64,000 nucleotides of DNA from Aequorivita capsosiphonis DSM 23843 (lineage in GTDB: Bacteria; Bacteroidota; Bacteroidia; Flavobacteriales; Flavobacteriaceae): positions 62,001-126,000 of the forward strand of contig NZ_AUBG01000007.1 of assembly GCF_000429125.1 (NCBI RefSeq), given 5' to 3'. Of the stretch, positions 16,082 through 23,671 are shown piece after piece; positions within the stretch are counted from its first letter, which is position 1, and each line of letters starts with the position of its first letter. Both the position numbers and the translations under genes were made by a program. The notes under the pieces were generated by a model, which was not told the DNA's origin, did not search any database, and was given only the letters and a program-made list of their open reading frames with translations.

Positions 16082-17271
16082 GCTATCCTGATAACATCTG
16101 GTTCGCGCCAATCGCTTATCACTCCAGCTTCGGTTAATTTAGTATGTAATTTTTTATCGGCATTTTTCACTTGAATGGAAAGCTGACAGCCGCGTTCTTT
16201 GGGATTTCGTGGAGTGATTACATTAATAGCATCGTTTTTCATCTCGTCTAGTAAGAACTCTAAATAACCGGTAAGCTTTTCAGATTTGTTCCGAAGATTT
16301 TCAAAACCTGCTTCGGCAAAAGTATCTAAGGAAGCTCTAATTGCAGCCATAGATAGAATTGGAGGATTACTAAGTTGCCAGCCTTCAGCTCCGGGCAGCG
16401 CGTCAAAATCTTTCCTCATATTGAAGCGCGTTTTTTTATTATGACCCCACCAACCCGCAAAACGATTAAGTTCTTTATTGTTAGCGTGACGTTCGTGTAC
16501 AAAACATCCGCCTAGACTTCCGGGGCCGCTATTTAAATATTTATACGTACACCAAACGGCAAAATCGGCTCCTGTCTCGTGGAGGTTTGGTTGAATATTT
16601 CCAGCCCCATGTGCCAAATCGAAACCAACCATACAATTGTATTTATGGCCGAGTTCTGTGATTTTTTTCAAGGGAAAGAATTGTCCAGTATAATAATTAG
16701 TACTTCCAATCATCAACAGAGCGATCTCGTTACCGTGATTTTTCATTATCTCTTCCAAATCCTCAAAACGGCAAAGTTCTTCGCCTTCTCTAGGTTTCCA
16801 AAGAATTAAACCATCTTTAGGATCAACGTTATGGAATTTTAATTGACTTTCCATCGCGTATTTATCGCTTGGAAAAGCATCGCTTTCAACCACAATTTTA
16901 TACTTGGTTTTTGTGGGTTGATAAAAAGAAACCATCATCAAATGGAGATTTGTTGTCAAAGTATTCATGACAACAACTTCCGAAGGTTTTGCACCTAGGA
17001 TTTTCGCCATGTTTTCGGCTAAAAATTCGTGATATGGTAGCCAAGGATGCTTGGCTTCGGTATGACCTTCAACACCTAAATTTGCCCAATCGGTCAATTC
17101 TTCTTGAATATATTCTGAAGTTATTTTGGGTTGTAATCCTAAGGAGTTTCCACAGAGATAAACAAGTTCCTCGCCGGAAGCATTTTTAGGGATATGGAAT
17201 TTATTTCTAAAAGATGACAATGGATCTTTGGTATCTTGTTGTTTTGCGTATTCTAAGGTATTTTGAAACAT
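16006..17271 (-). CDS. kynU: Kynureninase
   Basis: PLP enzyme that cleaves 3-hydroxykynurenine to 3-hydroxyanthranilate and alanine (or kynurenine to anthranilate). The 421 residues match the family. LCGNSLGLQPK binds PLP phosphate, GHTEAKHPWLPYHEF, GFDLAHGAGN carries the PLP-contacting Asp, and WCTYKYLNSGPGSLGGCFVHERH holds the Schiff-base Lys. RIAPTPLYNNFEDVF closes the chain. It is the first gene of the operon, preceded by a TATTTTTG promoter element at 17300-17307. Its 3' end has been tandemly duplicated downstream. Confidence 0.96.
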   Translation of the reverse strand: MFQNTLEYAKQQDTKDPLSSFRNKFHIPKNASGEELVYLCGNSLGLQPKITSEYIQEELTDWANLGVEGHTEAKHPWLPYHEFLAENMAKILGAKPSEVVVMNTLTTNLHLMMVSFYQPTKTKYKIVVESDAFPSDKYAMESQLKFHNVDPKDGLILWKPREGEELCRFEDLEEIMKNHGNEIALLMIGSTNYYTGQFFPLKKITELGHKYNCMVGFDLAHGAGNIQPNLHETGADFAVWCTYKYLNSGPGSLGGCFVHERHANNKELNRFAGWWGHNKKTRFNMRKDFDALPGAEGWQLSNPPILSMAAIRASLDTFAEAGFENLRNKSEKLTGYLEFLLDEMKNDAINVITPRNPKERGCQLSIQVKNADKKLHTKLTEAGVISDWREPDVIRIAPTPLYNNFEDVFKFSERLKEVLKS

Positions 17272-17299
17272 TTAGATAGGTTGATTTTTTAGCTTTTCA

Positions 17300-17307
17300 C
17301 AAAAATA
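17300..17307 (-). promoter_or_regulatory. -7 element (TATTTTTG) for the kynurenine operon
   Basis: TAnnTTTG on the minus strand, 28 nt ahead of the kynU start codon. No convincing TTG at the usual spacing. Confidence 0.45.
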
Positions 17308-17400
17308 GGAATTTATATTCGGTTAAATTGTCTTTAATCCTTTCAATAGATAGCGTTTGTTCTATGTTTTTCAACATATGTTTTCCTAAGAAGGTTCTAT

Positions 17401-18102
17401 TTATTTTTTCACAGAAATATCGGTGAAATACAACTTAAAGTTACCCGTCGCGCCTGTGTGCATGGTCGCAATATCGATTCCACCGAAGTTTTTATAATCT
17501 TCCCAAGTGGTGGTCATCGTTGGTTCTGGAGCATTGTCTTTTCTGTAGTTCCACTCTTTTATTTTATAGTTTTTATCATAAAATAAATCGTATGCATCCC
17601 CTGGAGTATAACCGCCGGCATTACCGTAAACAACAGTAAGCCTATTTAAAGCATCTTTCGAAATTGGAGCTTCAACATTTTCTTTTTCGGTAAAAGAAGT
17701 GCCTTTGTCCCACGCTATTTGAAATGGAGCCAATAGCCAGTACTTATCATTTATAAATGAAGCATCGGTTTTCATCGCTAGGCTATCCAGCTTGGAGCGA
17801 TTGTAGCTTAGTTGACCTTTTTCTGAATTCATTTGCACATCTCCAGTTTTTGGATTCCAAACCCAAGAACGATAAAAGTGATTGCCGTCGCGATCCACAT
17901 TAAATGTAAAGGAAATTTCGCTTACGTCTTTCCAGTTTTCAAAGCCGCTGGCGTTTGCAATTTTGTGTGCAGTATCCATGTTTTCAATGGAATCTGAAGG
18001 TTCATTGTTGATTTCGGAAGCTGTGTTTTCTGAAGATTTTTGCGTGTTGTTACATCCAACGATTGCAAAGATGACTAAAATGGTGAAGATCTTGATTTTC
18101 AT
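17401..18102 (-). CDS. Predicted lipoprotein of unknown function
   Basis: A 233-residue protein with a lipoprotein signal (MKIKIFTILVIFAIVGC, lipobox Cys17) and a polar linker. A beta-rich domain follows, with alternating strands such as NHFYRSWVWNPKTGDVQM and TMTTTWEDYKNFGGIDIATM. Overall it suggests a LolA-like half-barrel that might handle lipids or hydrophobic ligands, but no signature supports this. It stands alone on the minus strand between kynU and a divergent small acetyltransferase. Confidence 0.75.
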   Translation of the reverse strand: MKIKIFTILVIFAIVGCNNTQKSSENTASEINNEPSDSIENMDTAHKIANASGFENWKDVSEISFTFNVDRDGNHFYRSWVWNPKTGDVQMNSEKGQLSYNRSKLDSLAMKTDASFINDKYWLLAPFQIAWDKGTSFTEKENVEAPISKDALNRLTVVYGNAGGYTPGDAYDLFYDKNYKIKEWNYRKDNAPEPTMTTTWEDYKNFGGIDIATMHTGATGNFKLYFTDISVKK

Positions 18103-18193
18103 AAGGTTTATTTTTATAGTAAAAGTAAGAAATAGTTTTGGCTTTCATATTTTTTGTATTTTTAAAGCATCTTGAATTAAAAAATAGTACGCT

Positions 18194-18490
18194 ATGAATG
18201 TAACTGACAATAAAGAGAAAAACAGGTTTGAAACGAAAGTCGATGGACATGAGGCTTTTATAGAATACTCGGTTCAGCCGGGGGTTTTATCCTTAAACCA
18301 TACCGAAGTTGATAAAGCTCTTGCGGGACAGGGTGTAGCAAGTGAAATGACAGAGAAGGTCCTTCTTGAAATTGAGCTTCGAGGATTAAAGATAATCCCT
18401 GTTTGTTCTTATACAAAAAAATACATCAGCAAGCATCCGGAATGGAATTCGATTGTGGCAGAAGATAAAAACAAAAAACCCTCTCAATAA
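18194..18490 (+). CDS. Small GNAT-like acetyltransferase (YidJ/COG2388 type)
   Basis: A 98-residue single-domain protein. EAFIEYSVQPGVLSLNHTEVDKALAGQGVASEMTEKVLLEIE contains the shortened GNAT core with the acetyl-CoA loop AGQGVAS, and PVCSYTKKYISKHPEW is the closing YxxxHPEW strand typical of this mini-GNAT group. Its acceptor is unknown. The stop codon lies inside the terminator stem that follows. Confidence 0.9.
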   Translation: MNVTDNKEKNRFETKVDGHEAFIEYSVQPGVLSLNHTEVDKALAGQGVASEMTEKVLLEIELRGLKIIPVCSYTKKYISKHPEWNSIVAEDKNKKPSQ

Positions 18491-18508
18491 ATGAAAGGGT
18501 TAGTTTTT
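18477..18508 (+). terminator. Rho-independent terminator after the mini-GNAT gene
   Basis: Arms AACCCTCTC and GAAAGGGTT (one mismatch) around a 7-nt loop, followed by TAGTTTTT. The A run on the other side lets it work for the minus-strand small lipoprotein too. Confidence 0.7.
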
Positions 18509-18523
18509 ATTAATGCATATAGA

Positions 18524-18667
18524 TTAATTTAATGCATCATCAATATCGTCACCTATATCGTCCGCGACATCCTCTATTTTGTCTCCTGTTGATTTCTTTT
18601 CACGGCAACTGGTAAAACCAGTTGTCATAAGTCCTGCTGCGAATAAAATTAAAAATACTTTTTTCAT
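18524..18667 (-). CDS. Small acidic lipoprotein (47 residues)
   Basis: ATG at 18667 opens a frame reading MKKVFLILFAAGLMTTGFTSC, a clear lipoprotein signal with Cys21. A short Lys-rich stretch and an acidic tail with DD pairs (EDVADDIGDDIDDALN) follow. Small Bacteroidota lipoproteins of this design are common next to stress-type membrane proteins, such as the neighbouring 52-residue protein. Function unknown. Confidence 0.75.
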   Translation of the reverse strand: MKKVFLILFAAGLMTTGFTSCREKKSTGDKIEDVADDIGDDIDDALN

Positions 18668-18711
18668 AATTAGTTGTTGTTTTAAGGTTAATAATTATTT
18701 TTCGTAATTGA

Positions 18712-18870
18712 TTAAGGTCGGCGGCCTGTTGCCAATCGGTATAAAATACCAATGATTGCCAATACTAGTAAAATGTGAATCAGACTTCCAACGGCTTCAC
18801 CGAAACCGAAGTAGCCCACTAACCATCCTATAATTAAAAGAACCACTATTAGCCAAATGATGGCGCCCAT
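18712..18870 (-). CDS. lmo0937-type small membrane protein
   Basis: A 52-residue, two-helix protein: helix 1 MGAIIWLIVVLLIIGWLVG, a loop with YFGFGEAVGSLIH, helix 2 ILLVLAIIGILYRLA, and an Arg-rich end GRRP. The pattern fits the lmo0937 family of tiny membrane proteins, often part of general-stress gene sets in Bacteroidota. It lies 44 nt upstream of the small lipoprotein on the same strand, so the two probably share a transcript. Confidence 0.8.
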   Translation of the reverse strand: MGAIIWLIVVLLIIGWLVGYFGFGEAVGSLIHILLVLAIIGILYRLATGRRP

Positions 18871-19027
18871 TATAATTAGGTTTTAAGATTAGTTGGCTAA
18901 AACTACAATAAAACTTTTCTAGTTTCAATTTTTTTAACCCTTGTTTAACGAAAGGTATAAATAAATTTGAAAAACGTTAAGATTAATGCTTTATCAGTTA
19001 ACCCTTTATTTTTAAAAATACCAAGCT

Positions 19028-19858
19028 ATCAAACATTCCGAAAAATTTGAGACCAACAGGAAGACTTGGAATACCAAGGTTACACTTCATGCGCAAAGTG
19101 AATTTTATGACTCAGCAAATTTCAAAAAGGGTAAATCTTCATTGAATAATTACGAACTGAAAGCTTTGGGAGATGTCTCTGGCAAAAATATTTTGCATTT
19201 ACAGTGTCATTTTGGGCAAGATAGCTTGAGCTTTGCCAGAATGGGAGCTAAATGTACTGGCGTTGATATTTCTGAAGAAGGAATCAAACTTGCAAAACAA
19301 TTAAATTCGGAATTAAACCTCGATGCAAATTTTGTTTGCTGTAATGTCTTGGATACTTCTAAATTTGTTTCAGAAAAATTTGATATTGTTTTTAGCAGTT
19401 ATGGCACCATCGGTTGGTTGCCGGAATTAAAACCTTGGGCAAAAATGATTTCAGAAAGATTAAAACCAGGCGGCTTCTTTTATATCGTTGAGTTTCATCC
19501 TATAGCTTGGATGTTTGATTATACCGTGTCACCACCCATTATGAAATATGGCTATCAGCAAAAAGAAGCTATTTATGAAGAATATGAAGGAACTTATGCC
19601 GATGCCAATTCTAAAATGATGAGTAAGGAATACGGCTGGAACCATAGTTTGGGTGAAGTAATTTCGTCACTTTCCGAGGCAGGACTTCAAATTGAATATC
19701 TAAAGGAGCGCGATGCTTCGCCTTATGATATTTTTCCGGGATTAGTAAAAAATGACGAAGGGATGTTTGAGCTTCCTAGCAAAATCTACCCTTTGCTGTT
19801 TGAGGTAAAGGCGAATAAAAAAAACCGACAGATTTCTAGTCTTCATTTCTTTTTGTGA
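19028..19858 (+). CDS. Class I SAM-dependent methyltransferase, start codon apparently lost
   Basis: SAM motif I NILHLQCHFGQDSLSFARMGAKCTGVDIS and the later FDIVFSSYGTIGWL and LKPGGFFYIVEFHP identify a Methyltransf_25/11-type enzyme of unknown substrate. The family's N-terminal region (KTWNTKVTLHAQSEFYD) is encoded in frame upstream, but no ATG, GTG or TTG lies between the stop at 19013 and TTG 19142. ATC at 19028 stands where an ATG is expected (reading xKHSEKFETN). Either ATC initiates, translation starts late at TTG 19142 (238 residues, truncated), or the gene is inactivated. The 3' end runs into the terminator hairpin, giving the odd tail NRQISSLHFFL. Confidence 0.75.
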   Translation: MKHSEKFETNRKTWNTKVTLHAQSEFYDSANFKKGKSSLNNYELKALGDVSGKNILHLQCHFGQDSLSFARMGAKCTGVDISEEGIKLAKQLNSELNLDANFVCCNVLDTSKFVSEKFDIVFSSYGTIGWLPELKPWAKMISERLKPGGFFYIVEFHPIAWMFDYTVSPPIMKYGYQQKEAIYEEYEGTYADANSKMMSKEYGWNHSLGEVISSLSEAGLQIEYLKERDASPYDIFPGLVKNDEGMFELPSKIYPLLFEVKANKKNRQISSLHFFL

Positions 19859-19880
19859 AGAATAGTAACTCTGTCAGTTT
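19822..19880. terminator. Bidirectional hairpin between the methyltransferase gene and msrA
   Basis: Outer arms AAACCGACAGA and TCTGTCAGTTT, inner arms CTTCA and TGAAG. An A run precedes it, so the U tract works best for msrA on the minus strand. The methyltransferase stop is inside the structure. Confidence 0.65.
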
Positions 19881-19900
19881 AGGTTTGAAAATCTATTTTT

Positions 19901-20572
19901 TTAATGCTCTAAATTTTCCTTTAAAAGCTCTGGAAATTTTGCTTTAAACATTTTTATTCTTGGAATGGATACGTTTTGAATGTATGGATTTTCCGGGTGG
20001 TTCTTTTCATAATTTTGGTGATATGCTTCCGCTTTCCAGAATTTTTGAAATGGCATAACCTGTGCGGCAACCTTATCTCCACCTAGCTGTTTGTTTAATG
20101 CAGCTACTTTAGCATCGATTATTTTCTTTTCAGAATCGTTTTGATAGAAAATTATAGATCGGTAGGATTGTCCTCGGTCTGGGCCTTGTCCGTTTACTTG
20201 AGTGACGTTTTGTGAGCCGAAGTAAACATCAACCAATTGCTCAAAACTTATTACTTTGGGATCATAAATAACTTCCAAGGCTTCCGCGTTATCTCCGTGG
20301 TTTTTATAGGTTGGATTTTGCGATTTCCCGCCGCTGTAACCAGAAACAGCTTCATCTACTCCTTTTACGCTTTCATAAATTGCTTCCAAACACCAAAAAC
20401 ATCCACTTGCAAAATAGGCTTTTTTCAAGCCGTCTTGCGTTTCGGTCTGTACTGGAGTTTGTTCTTTTTGGGCTATTGCTTCGGCTTCCTTATTTCTTTC
20501 GTTGGAAGGTTTACAAGCACCTTGAAGGGAGATTAGAAAAAGACTAAATACTAAAATCGATATTTTCTTCAT
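19901..20572 (-). CDS. msrA: Peptide-methionine (S)-S-oxide reductase, lipoprotein form
   Basis: Repairs Met-S-sulfoxide in proteins. The MsrA catalytic motif ASGCFWCLEAIYE places the nucleophile at Cys58 and the second Cys at 61. GYSGGKSQNPTYKNHGDNAEALEVIYDP and YHQNYEKNHPENPY complete the family signature. The N-terminus (MKKISILVFSLFLISLQGAC) is a lipoprotein signal with a charged linker, so this copy works in the periplasm on envelope proteins. No MsrB domain is fused. Length 223 is normal for the secreted form. Confidence 0.95.
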   Translation of the reverse strand: MKKISILVFSLFLISLQGACKPSNERNKEAEAIAQKEQTPVQTETQDGLKKAYFASGCFWCLEAIYESVKGVDEAVSGYSGGKSQNPTYKNHGDNAEALEVIYDPKVISFEQLVDVYFGSQNVTQVNGQGPDRGQSYRSIIFYQNDSEKKIIDAKVAALNKQLGGDKVAAQVMPFQKFWKAEAYHQNYEKNHPENPYIQNVSIPRIKMFKAKFPELLKENLEH

Positions 20573-20633
20573 TTGTTTCTTTTTAAAAAATTGGTCTGTA
20601 TTAAACTAAAAACCTTTCATTTAAATTACAAAA

Positions 20634-20660
20634 AAAGCCCTCACTAAATGTGAAGGCTTT
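20634..20660 (-). terminator. Rho-independent terminator of the coiled-coil protein gene
   Basis: AAAGCC-TCAC stem with loop TAAAT and a T run on the minus strand (A run at 20629-20636 on plus). It lies 23 nt past the stop at 20683. Confidence 0.7.
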
Positions 20661-20682
20661 GTTATAGTTTTATGTAAATGTA

Positions 20683-21462
20683 TTATAGTTTGGAAAACAT
20701 GGCTTCCATTTTTTCGCGTTCTTCGTTCGCTAAATCTGCGTCTACTAAGATACGACCACTATGCTCATCAGTGATAATTTTTTTTCTACCAGCAATTTCC
20801 ATTTGTACTTGTGGTGGAATGGTAAAGAAAGAACCTCCAGATGCGCCACGTTCTACAGGAACTACGGCCAAACCATTTTTCACATTGGTTCTAATTCTCG
20901 TGTAAGCTTTGATAAGTCTAGGCTCTATTTTATCTTGGAAACTCTCAGATTCTTTAATAAGAGTCTGCTCTTCTTTTTCCGTTTCTTTTAGAATCTCGTC
21001 AAGCTCGTTTTGTTTGTGATTCAGGTGTTCTGTGCGTTCGTCAAAACGACCCTTCGTCTCTTCAATAACTTGGGTTTTCTGCTCTATCTGGGCACGGAAC
21101 TCCTTAATATTCTTATCTGCAAGTTGAATTTCAAGTTCTTGAAACTCTACTTCCTTGCTCAAAGAGTTGTACTCGCGGTTGTTGCGAACGTTATCTTGTT
21201 GGGTAGAATATTTTTTAATGAGTGTTTTGGACTCTTCTATATTATTCTTTTTTTCCTTGATCTGATCTTCAATTACTTCAAGATCCGCATTAAGTTTCTC
21301 TAAGCGAGTGTTCATTCCAGCTACTTCATCTGCAAGATCTTCTACTTCTAGAGGAAGCTCCCCGCGAACGTTTCTAATTTCATCAATTCTGGAATCAATA
21401 AGTTGTAAGTCGTAAAGTGCTCTTAACTTCTCTTCAACAGTAACTTCGGTTTTTGTTGCCAT
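20683..21462 (-). CDS. COG1579-type coiled-coil protein with cysteine-free zinc-ribbon remnant
   Basis: A 259-residue protein. Residues about 10-185 are an uninterrupted coiled coil (LRALYDLQLIDSRIDEIRN, then heptad-rich Lys/Glu sequence). The C-terminal domain aligns with the zf-RING_7 zinc ribbon of the COG1579 family (GGSFFTIPPQVQMEIAGRKKI, EHSGRILV), but the four zinc-binding Cys are replaced: SGGS where CGGC is expected and DEHSG where CExCG is expected. The fold may persist without metal. The gene is 3 nt downstream of the Nif3-like gene, an arrangement widespread in bacteria. Cellular role uncertain. Confidence 0.9.
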   Translation of the reverse strand: MATKTEVTVEEKLRALYDLQLIDSRIDEIRNVRGELPLEVEDLADEVAGMNTRLEKLNADLEVIEDQIKEKKNNIEESKTLIKKYSTQQDNVRNNREYNSLSKEVEFQELEIQLADKNIKEFRAQIEQKTQVIEETKGRFDERTEHLNHKQNELDEILKETEKEEQTLIKESESFQDKIEPRLIKAYTRIRTNVKNGLAVVPVERGASGGSFFTIPPQVQMEIAGRKKIITDEHSGRILVDADLANEEREKMEAMFSKL

Positions 21463-21465
21463 AAA

Positions 21466-22560
21466 TTATAAATAGCTAATAGGATTGGTATTTGTTTGTG
21501 ATAAAAGGATTGCAAAATTAGTGATTTTTTTCTTAAGGAAAGAATGAATAAGGTCTTTTGTGAACTGTTCACTTTCATAGTGACCAATATCCGCTAAAAG
21601 TATAGTGTTTTCGGCCTTAAAGAAGTCGTGATATTTAAAATCTGCCGATATAAAAGCGTCGGCGTCGGCATTTTTTGCAGTTTCTATGGCAAAACTTCCG
21701 CTTCCACCAAGTACCGCAACCTTCTTTATTTTCTTTTTGAGTAAGGAAGAATGACGTACGCAATCCGTTTTCATGGTTCTTTTGATAAATTCCAGAAATT
21801 CAAGTTCTGGCATCGCTTTATCAAATTCACCAATCATTCCTATTCCAATATGTTGGTTTTGGTTTTCTAGGGTGGTAATTTCGTAGGCTACTTCTTCATA
21901 TGGATGCGATTGGAACAGTGCCTTTAGAATTTTTGATTGTAGATGTTTTGAAAAGGTAATCCCAATTTGAGTTTCTCTTTCAAAATGTAAATCTCCTTTC
22001 TTGCCGATTACTGGGCTCGAATCTTCATTTCCTTTAAAACTGCCGCTTCCTTCTATATTGAAACTACAGTTTTCATAATTTCCAATACTTCCGCCGCCAA
22101 CGGCAAATAGCGCGTTTCTAACTTTTTCGGCATCCTTGGTCGGGACAAAAGTGATGAGCTTTTTAATGGTTGCATCCTGCGGAATTAAGATACTACGATT
22201 TTTAAGCCCTAGTTTTTTACAAATCATTGCATTTACGCCATTCCAGGAATTGTCCAGCGCAGTATGGTTGGAAAATATAGCTATGTCGTGTTTTATCGCT
22301 TTTTGAACCACACGCTCCACATAGGTTTTTCCTGTGATTTTTTTCAATCCAGAGAAGATAATTGGGTGAAAACTAACAATGAGGTTGCAGTTGTTTTCAA
22401 TAGCCTCATCAACAACCTGCTCCAAAGTATCTAAGGTTACTAGAATCCCAGAGACTTTTGTGTTTTCATCTCCCACCAACAAACCGGTGTTGTCAAAACC
22501 TTCGGAATAGGAGAGAGGCGACAGTTCTTCCAATAGCGCAATTACATCTTTTACCTTCAT
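21466..22560 (-). CDS. Nif3-like dinuclear metal centre hexameric protein
   Basis: A 364-residue YbgI/YqfO-type protein. The Nif3 fold is marked by SPLSYSEGFDNTGLLVGD, the metal-binding SFHPIIFSGLKKITG, IFSNHTALDNSWNGVN, and C-terminal ISADFKYHDFFKAEN plus LLADIGHYESEQF. A central insertion (about 125-235, with SHPYEEVAYEI) is the PII-like/CutA-type domain seen in longer members. Often mislabelled GTP cyclohydrolase I type 2; function is unresolved. ATG at 22560 is preferred over 22569 because the family begins MKVKDVIALLE. Confidence 0.94.
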   Translation of the reverse strand: MKVKDVIALLEELSPLSYSEGFDNTGLLVGDENTKVSGILVTLDTLEQVVDEAIENNCNLIVSFHPIIFSGLKKITGKTYVERVVQKAIKHDIAIFSNHTALDNSWNGVNAMICKKLGLKNRSILIPQDATIKKLITFVPTKDAEKVRNALFAVGGGSIGNYENCSFNIEGSGSFKGNEDSSPVIGKKGDLHFERETQIGITFSKHLQSKILKALFQSHPYEEVAYEITTLENQNQHIGIGMIGEFDKAMPELEFLEFIKRTMKTDCVRHSSLLKKKIKKVAVLGGSGSFAIETAKNADADAFISADFKYHDFFKAENTILLADIGHYESEQFTKDLIHSFLKKKITNFAILLSQTNTNPISYL

Positions 22561-22663
22561 TTTGTACATTTTTTGTAAAGATAACAGATTGCAAAATCAT
22601 AAGAGCTTTCTAAAATTATTTTAAAGTAATCGCAAATTTATTTGGAATTAGTACTTTCGTCAA

Positions 22664-23668
22664 ATGAATTTGTTGCGCAAATTACTCTTTCCTTTTTCTC
22701 TGTTGTATGGCGGCATAACGGCGCTTCGCAATTGGTTATACAATAAAGGTTTGCTGAAAAGTAAAGCCTATACCTTACCTGTAATTTGTGTAGGTAATCT
22801 TTCTACAGGCGGCACGGGGAAATCGCCAATGATTGAATTATTGATTTCATTCTTAAAAGACGATTATAAAATCGCTGTGCTGAGTCGTGGTTATAAACGA
22901 AAAACAACCGGATATAGAGCGGTTTTGCTGAAAAGTTCTGTGGAGGAAGTAGGAGATGAGCCACTTCAGTTTAAGACGAAATTTCCCGAAATAACTGTTG
23001 CTGTATGTGAGGATAGGCAAACTGGTATTGAAAAGCTTCAAAAAACAGCTGAGGTCATTTTGCTTGATGATGCTTTCCAGCACAGAAAAGTAAAAGCCTC
23101 ATTGAATATCTTGCTCACCTCTTTTGATAAACTTTATAGCAATGATTGTATGTTGCCTACAGGAAATCTTAGGGAACCAAAATTTGGTGCAAATCGAGCG
23201 CAAATTATTGTCGTTACCAAATGTCCAGAAAATATAGATAATTCAAAAATGGAGGCGATAAAGAGAAAGCTTAAACCGCAATCTTATCAAGAAGTTTATT
23301 TTTCAAAAATAGGTTACAGTTCTCAAATTATGAACGAAACTGAAGTAAAGCCATTAGAATATTTAAGGAGCAAAAAATTTCTTTTAGTAACAGGAATCGC
23401 AAACCCGAAGCCGCTGATCCATTTTTTGGAGCAAGAAGGATTGCATTTTGAAACTAAATCTTTTCCAGACCATCATAATTTTTCAGCTTCTGAAATGGAG
23501 CAATTAGGAGAGCATAAACTGATTCTTACCACCGAAAAAGATTATATGCGATTGCAGGCATTGACAAATAAAACGGAAATCTATTTTCTCCCTATAAAAA
23601 CAGTCATTTTAAACGGAGCAGAATCCCTTTTTAAAAATGAGGTAGTTACTGAGGCTAAGTTAAAATGA
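22664..23668 (+). CDS. lpxK: Tetraacyldisaccharide 4'-kinase
   Basis: Phosphorylates the lipid A precursor at the 4' position at the inner membrane. The 334 residues start with a membrane-associating helix (1-25). The P-loop CVGNLSTGGTGKSPMIELL is at about 43-60, and LSRGYKRKT and LLDDAFQHRKVKASLNILLTSFD are LpxK signatures. LLTTEKDYMRL lies near the C-terminus. It ends 3 nt before the convergent histidine kinase stop. It confirms a Gram-negative outer membrane with lipid A. Confidence 0.96.
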   Translation: MNLLRKLLFPFSLLYGGITALRNWLYNKGLLKSKAYTLPVICVGNLSTGGTGKSPMIELLISFLKDDYKIAVLSRGYKRKTTGYRAVLLKSSVEEVGDEPLQFKTKFPEITVAVCEDRQTGIEKLQKTAEVILLDDAFQHRKVKASLNILLTSFDKLYSNDCMLPTGNLREPKFGANRAQIIVVTKCPENIDNSKMEAIKRKLKPQSYQEVYFSKIGYSSQIMNETEVKPLEYLRSKKFLLVTGIANPKPLIHFLEQEGLHFETKSFPDHHNFSASEMEQLGEHKLILTTEKDYMRLQALTNKTEIYFLPIKTVILNGAESLFKNEVVTEAKLK

Positions 23669-23671
23669 TGA

